A stretch of DNA of 23,893 nt, taken from PR03 sp031362725. GTDB taxonomy: Bacteria > Myxococcota_A > UBA9160 > PR03. The position numbers and the translations under genes were made by a program. The stretch covers positions 1-23,893 of the forward strand of contig JANLTC010000330.1 of the NCBI GenBank assembly GCA_031362725.1, read 5' to 3'. The notes beneath the pieces are model-generated. The model saw only the letters and a list, made by a program, of their open reading frames with translations, ran no database searches and was not told where the DNA came from. Below are positions 20,266 through 23,893 of this stretch, piece after piece; position 1 is the stretch's first letter, and every line of letters begins with the position of its first letter.

Positions 20266-22491
20266 CTAGGTCCGCGCGCCGCGCGAGACGCTGCGCCGTT
20301 CGTGGATCGTCGCGGCACCGAGCAGCGCGATCGTGATGCCGGAGAGCGCGAAGCCCAACTCGAGTCCGCGCGGCCGGTACTCCATCTCGACGACGTGCTC
20401 CCCGGCCGGTACCGACACCGCGCGGAATGCCGTGTTCGCGCGCAGCAGCGGCGTCTCGACGCCGTCCAGCGTCGCGTCCCAGCCGGGGTAGAAGGCGTCG
20501 TTCAGCACCAGCACCGCGGGGCTCGCGCCGCGCGTGCGGATCGTGATGTGTTCCGGTTCGTCGCGCACGATTCGCGTCGTCGCGTCCGCATCGTTTGCGT
20601 ATTTCGAGTCGGTGAGTTCCGGCGGCAGCGGATCGAGCAGCACCGTCGTGTGAATGTCGAAGACCGGGTCGACGAGGCGTCGGAACGCGGTTCGCAATTC
20701 CGCTGGCTGCGCCTCGGCCTGGATCGCGCGCCACGCGCGCGGCAGCGCGTACGGATTCTCGAAGACGAACGGTGCCGTTCGCACCTCGAAGTCGCGGCGG
20801 TAACGCCCGTCGAACCAATTCGGCGGCGCATCGACGACGAGGAAGCGCACCGACATCAGATCGATCAGCGCGGCGCGCGACGGCTCGTCGGGAATCGAAG
20901 CGCCGCCCGGGTCCGCAGCGCCGGGTGTCGGCCGGACGCCGGTCTCGCGCGGCAGATCGATGCCCGTGTCTCCTTTCGCGAGGAACGTCAGCATGCGGCC
21001 GGTTGCGGAGGGTGAGAGCGGCTCGACGTCTTGCAGCGCCAGGATCCTCTTGCTCTGTCCGATCTTGTCGGTGGCGAACGACTGCCAGTAGCTTCGCGAT
21101 CGCATGGTTTCGGGTCGCCGCACGATTGCGAGCTGCTTCGGGAGATCGGCCTTGGTCGCGAGCGCGGCAAAAAGTCCGCCGCTGCCGCGCGGCTGTTCGA
21201 GCGGGAAGACGTTCGCCATCCGGTGGAATGCGTGCGCGATCGGCCACGCTTGCAGCGCCAGCGCGATCCCGGCAATCAGCGTCGCTGCCACGACGCCGCG
21301 CTGCCCGCCGCGCTGCTCGATGCGCGAGATGCCGATTCCCGCGCAGACGGCGATTGCGAGCGTCGAGATCAGCCGGTAGCGGAACGGGAAGCGAACGTCG
21401 CCGAATAGCGGAAGCCGTCGCGCGAACGCGTGGAGCGGCGCGTCATTCGGGAACGACAGTACCAGCGCGAGCGCGGCGACCCCCAGCAACACCGCAGCGC
21501 GCACCCGCCCGCAACCGGCGAGGAGCACGGCGAGCACGGCGAGCACGGGACTCGCGATCCCTGGGACTCCGTCGCTGACGCCTTGTTGCACGAGGCTCCG
21601 AACCGAGGCGCCGAGGTCGTACACCTCGCCAGTGAGGCCGGCACTCTGCTCGTCGAGTGGACCCGTCGCGCGCGCGCTTTGGCGGATCAATTCGATCGAC
21701 GGCAGCAGCTGTGGCGCCGCGAGCAAGCCGCCGGCGCTGACGCCGATCGCGATCGTTGCGAGCGCCGCGAAGGGAACGCGGCGCGTCCGCAGCAGCGCGC
21801 GCAACAGCGAGGCGCCGCCGGTGACCGTCGCCGCCAGCGCCGTCATTCCCAGCGCGTACGGCCCGCCCGCGAGAATCAGCAGGCCGAGCACAGCGGCGAG
21901 CGCGGCTGCGCGGCCGGCGCCGGGTCGCGCCACGGCGCGCTCCACCGCGAGCAGCACACCCGGTACCCACGCCGCGGTGTACAGCGCCGGAGGCGCCCAG
22001 ACATTGCTCCAGAGTTGCAGCGACGTCGCGTAGAGCAGCCCCGCTGCGACGCTTCCGACTGTGCCCGCGCCGAGACTGCGCGCGAGCGCGCCCGCCAGCG
22101 CTGCCGCCAGCGCCAGATGCGCGAACGCCAGCCACACGAAGGCGGGCTGCGGCGGCAGCGCAAGGTGCAACCAGTTCGGCGGATACAGGACACCGGTCTG
22201 TTGCGTGGCGAGCAGGGGTCCGCCGAGCCCCTGGTTCGGATTCCACAGCGGGAGATCGCCGGCGCGAAGCCGTGCGAACGCGTACTCCGCATTGGGCCGG
22301 TAGTACGAGAAGTAGTCGTACACGTGCGACGGCCGCTCGCGCTCGAGATCGACGTTGAAGGGCTGCGTTGCGACGGAGAACCAGAACGTCGCGACCGCCA
22401 GTGCCGCGACGACCAGCGACACGATCGGCGCCGCGCGCTTCACGCCACGTCTCGTATCGCGTCGATGCGCCGCGCCGGCGCGGCGACGCAT
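20266..22491 (-). CDS. YfhO-like polytopic membrane protein
   Basis: A 741-residue integral membrane protein of the YfhO/GT-C-like group. A basic N-terminus precedes the first helix (~20-38); an extracytoplasmic loop holds the family signature LPLWNPNQGLGGPLLATQQ followed by YPPNWL; about ten further hydrophobic helices follow to ~440; a long soluble region (~450-705) contains LNDAFYPGWDATLDG and VPAGEHVVEMEYRPRG, the typical YfhO C-terminal pattern; one last helix lies near 710-730. YfhO proteins are thought to glycosylate teichoic acids or other envelope polymers with lipid-linked sugars; that role here is family inference. The ATG at 22491 follows GAGGCGGA; a GTG at 22443 is an alternative. 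The SelD fusion gene follows after 9 bp, so the two are probably co-transcribed though functionally unrelated. Confidence 0.88.
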   Translation of the reverse strand: MRRRAGAAHRRDTRRGVKRAAPIVSLVVAALAVATFWFSVATQPFNVDLERERPSHVYDYFSYYRPNAEYAFARLRAGDLPLWNPNQGLGGPLLATQQTGVLYPPNWLHLALPPQPAFVWLAFAHLALAAALAGALARSLGAGTVGSVAAGLLYATSLQLWSNVWAPPALYTAAWVPGVLLAVERAVARPGAGRAAALAAVLGLLILAGGPYALGMTALAATVTGGASLLRALLRTRRVPFAALATIAIGVSAGGLLAAPQLLPSIELIRQSARATGPLDEQSAGLTGEVYDLGASVRSLVQQGVSDGVPGIASPVLAVLAVLLAGCGRVRAAVLLGVAALALVLSFPNDAPLHAFARRLPLFGDVRFPFRYRLISTLAIAVCAGIGISRIEQRGGQRGVVAATLIAGIALALQAWPIAHAFHRMANVFPLEQPRGSGGLFAALATKADLPKQLAIVRRPETMRSRSYWQSFATDKIGQSKRILALQDVEPLSPSATGRMLTFLAKGDTGIDLPRETGVRPTPGAADPGGASIPDEPSRAALIDLMSVRFLVVDAPPNWFDGRYRRDFEVRTAPFVFENPYALPRAWRAIQAEAQPAELRTAFRRLVDPVFDIHTTVLLDPLPPELTDSKYANDADATTRIVRDEPEHITIRTRGASPAVLVLNDAFYPGWDATLDGVETPLLRANTAFRAVSVPAGEHVVEMEYRPRGLELGFALSGITIALLGAATIHERRSVSRGART
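21523..21549. repeat. Three tandem 9-bp units inside the YfhO-like gene
   Basis: GAGCACGGC occurs at 21523 and 21532, followed by GAGCACGGG at 21541. Being a multiple of three, it keeps frame and encodes a repetitive hydrophobic VLAVLAVLLA helix on the minus strand. It is likely a slippage-prone patch. Confidence 0.7.
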
Positions 22492-22769
22492 TCCGCCTCA
22501 TCGAGAACGACCGCGACGATCGACGGGGAGGGGTCTCTCGCGCTCGGGTAAGACGGCACGCTCGGACTCTACACCGCCGCCCTGCTGGCAGAAGAGTCCC
22601 CCTTGTCGGCCAGCGGACGCCGCAGTTCCCGTGCCGAGCGCTACGGTTCGATCGCGGGGTACGACCAAGGCGTCTCTGCACGACGAAGGACTCTCTGTCG
22701 TCGCTGCCGGTTTTCTCGAGATCGGGGCAGCGATCGGCCCGCGGTGCTGACTCCCAGGAGGACCGAAGC
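22492..22769. other. Divergent intergenic region upstream of YfhO-like and hydrolase genes
   Basis: These 278 bp separate two divergent starts and hold no convincing gene; open frames crossing it are extensions of neighbours. It must contain promoters for both sides, but no strong -35/-10 or -24/-12 pair is visible. A 7-bp inverted repeat, GGACTCT (22564-22570) and AGAGTCC (22593-22599), encloses a smaller GCC/GGC stem, and GGACTCT recurs at 22688-22694. These could be a regulator site or an RNA hairpin, with low certainty. Confidence 0.35.
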
Positions 22770-23666
22770 ATGCTGAAGCTGCGACACACGACGCTTCATG
22801 GTCACGACGTCGGCTACCGGATGGCGGGCAAGGGCCCGGTCATCTTGCTGATCCACGGCATGGCCGGATCGTCGCGCACCTGGTTCGACTCGATGCGCCT
22901 GCTCGCGCGCGACTACACCGTCGTCGCCCCGGATCTGTTGGGACACGGCGAGTCGGCCAAGCCGATGGGCGACTATTCACTCGGCGCCTACGCGAGCGGG
23001 CTGCGCGACTTGTTGGTCGGCGTGCTCGGAATCGAGCGCGCGACGATCGTCGGTCAATCGCTGGGCGGCGGCGTCGCGATGCAGCTGGCGTATCAGCATC
23101 CGGAGATGTGCGAACGCCTGGTGCTGGTGGGTAGCGGCGGGCTCGGTCGCGAGGTGAGCTGGATGCTGCGGGCGCTCACGCTGCCCGGCGCCGAGTACCT
23201 GATGCCGGTGCTGTTCCCGCGCTTCGTGCGCAGGGGCGGCGAGAAGTTCCTCGGCTTCTTCCGCGATCGCGGCGTGCGTGCGCCGCACATCGCCGAGATG
23301 TGGAGCGCCTACGCGTCGCTGACCGAAACCGAGAACCGCCATGCGTTCATCCGCACGATGCGCGCGGTGATCGATCCGGGCGGACAGACCGTGTCGGCGA
23401 AAGACCGCCTCTATCTGGCGGCTTCGGTGCCGACACTGATCGCGTGGGGCGACCGCGACGACATCATCCCGGTGCAGCACGCCTACGACACCCACGCACT
23501 GCTGCCGGACAGCCAACTCGAGATCTTCGAGGGTTCGGGACACTTCCTGCACGTCGAGCAGCCGGCGCGCTTCGCCGAAGTGCTGCACGACTTCATCGTG
23601 CGAACGCGACCCGCAGCGCGCGACATCGGCAGCTACCGCGAGATGCTGCGCGCCGGCGCGGCCTGA
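22770..23666 (+). CDS. Alpha/beta-hydrolase
   Basis: A 298-residue alpha/beta-hydrolase. ATG 22770 follows a near-perfect AGGAGGA (22756-22762) 7 nt upstream, which fixes the start despite longer open frame. The oxyanion HGMAGSSRTW (29-38), DLLGHGESAKP (55-65), nucleophile elbow GQSLGGG with Ser97, acid WGDRDDIIP with Asp230, and His258 in EGSGHFLHVEQP form a complete triad in the expected order. A helical cap (~135-200) sits before the acid. Family substrates range from esters and lactones to C-C bonds (meta-cleavage hydrolases); the overall pattern resembles the lipid-ester and MhpC-like groups, but the substrate cannot be assigned. It appears to be a single-gene unit. Confidence 0.94.
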   Translation: MLKLRHTTLHGHDVGYRMAGKGPVILLIHGMAGSSRTWFDSMRLLARDYTVVAPDLLGHGESAKPMGDYSLGAYASGLRDLLVGVLGIERATIVGQSLGGGVAMQLAYQHPEMCERLVLVGSGGLGREVSWMLRALTLPGAEYLMPVLFPRFVRRGGEKFLGFFRDRGVRAPHIAEMWSAYASLTETENRHAFIRTMRAVIDPGGQTVSAKDRLYLAASVPTLIAWGDRDDIIPVQHAYDTHALLPDSQLEIFEGSGHFLHVEQPARFAEVLHDFIVRTRPAARDIGSYREMLRAGAA

Positions 23667-23893
23667 GAGCCGAGCGGCGACGACGGTCCCAGCAGGCGTC
23701 AATTCCAGCAAGCCGCCGCGCCCGACTCCTCTCCGAGGCGCCGGGCGAATCAATCGAAGCCTGAACGAATACGACGCGTTGAGCGTCGTTTGGCGGACCC
23801 GTTCGGCCAAGCTAGTTTCTGATACACGTACTGACAACAGCGGCGTGTAAGAGCGCGGGATTGCTTGGGAAGACGAGCGGCGCGCAGAGTCGC
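23667..23893. other. Gene-free end of the window
   Basis: No credible gene is seen in these 227 bp. The part from about 23805 to 23850 is noticeably richer in A/T than the coding DNA and contains a 6-bp inverted repeat, TACACG (23823-23828) with CGTGTA (23844-23849), so it may be a promoter or operator region for a gene beyond the edge. Confidence 0.3.
23771..23791 (+). terminator. Possible rho-independent terminator of the alpha/beta-hydrolase gene
   Basis: ACGACGC (23771-23777) and GCGTCGT (23783-23789) form a perfect 7-bp stem with a GTTGA loop, followed by only two further T residues. It lies 104 bp after the hydrolase stop. The short T-run makes it weak; it might instead be a regulatory palindrome for a gene beyond the window. 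Confidence 0.35.

Noticed and set aside
18067..21015. A 982-codon plus-strand open frame opposite the SelD fusion and YfhO-like genes
   Set aside because: The composition is Arg/His/Gln-rich without recognisable motifs, while the minus strand encodes two clear proteins. It is a shadow frame.
23671..23686. Possible degenerate repeat copy after the hydrolase stop
   Set aside because: Only GAGCC and GAGCGGCGACG match, with a 6-base gap; too weak in DNA this GC-rich.

Overview
The window is about 24 kb of GC-rich, densely coded bacterial chromosome. Codon use is strongly third-position G/C, intergenic gaps are short, and GTG starts are common. The gene mix points to a deltaproteobacterial or Myxococcota-like, lipid-degrading organism: a FhlA-type sigma-54 activator, a stand-alone MshEN/GAF protein, a bacterial SMUG1-type uracil-DNA glycosylase, an oxidoreductase-SelD fusion, and many acyl-CoA enzymes. 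That placement is inference from gene content only.

Layout. (1) 1-6098, plus strand: an acyl-CoA catabolic operon. It holds the tail of one thiolase-fold protein, a second complete thiolase-fold protein, two acyl-CoA synthetases and an acyl-CoA dehydrogenase. Spacing is tight (a TGATG overlap, then 2-bp and 11-bp gaps) until a short repeat separates the second synthetase from the dehydrogenase. The thiolase-fold protein lacks the usual nucleophilic Cys and has Tyr where thiolases have the HDAF-type His. This recalls the Ltp2 aldolases of steroid side-chain degradation, so the operon may break down branched or polycyclic acyl-CoAs. (2) 6099-6320: an intergenic stretch with two near-identical copies, and one partial copy, of the same repeat. 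(3) 6321-7565: an MshEN + GAF-like protein, probably a c-di-GMP receptor. (4) 7569-14268, minus strand: a membrane protein with HEVGGH, a GFA/CENP-V zinc protein, an ABM-like alpha/beta-barrel protein, a crotonase-family protein, a second acyl-CoA dehydrogenase, and an overlapping trio of aat, M23 peptidase and SMUG1-type glycosylase. (5) 14312-15906: a PIG-L/LmbE deacetylase converging on an EamA/DMT transporter. (6) 16032-18026: a GAF-PAS-AAA+-Fis sigma-54 activator. (7) 18049-22491, minus strand: an oxidoreductase-SelD fusion and a YfhO-like membrane protein. (8) 22770-23666, plus strand: an alpha/beta hydrolase, followed by a weak terminator candidate.

The most unusual structure not explained by genes is the short dispersed repeat around the first acyl-CoA dehydrogenase. 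One copy (4890-4927) sits exactly between a stop and a start codon and is bracketed by an 8-bp direct duplication, TCTAGATG, that looks like a target-site duplication. I found no tRNA, rRNA, CRISPR array, transposase or prophage gene. No gene-free stretch exceeds 300 bp; the longest are 22492-22769, 23667-23893 and 6099-6320, each described below.
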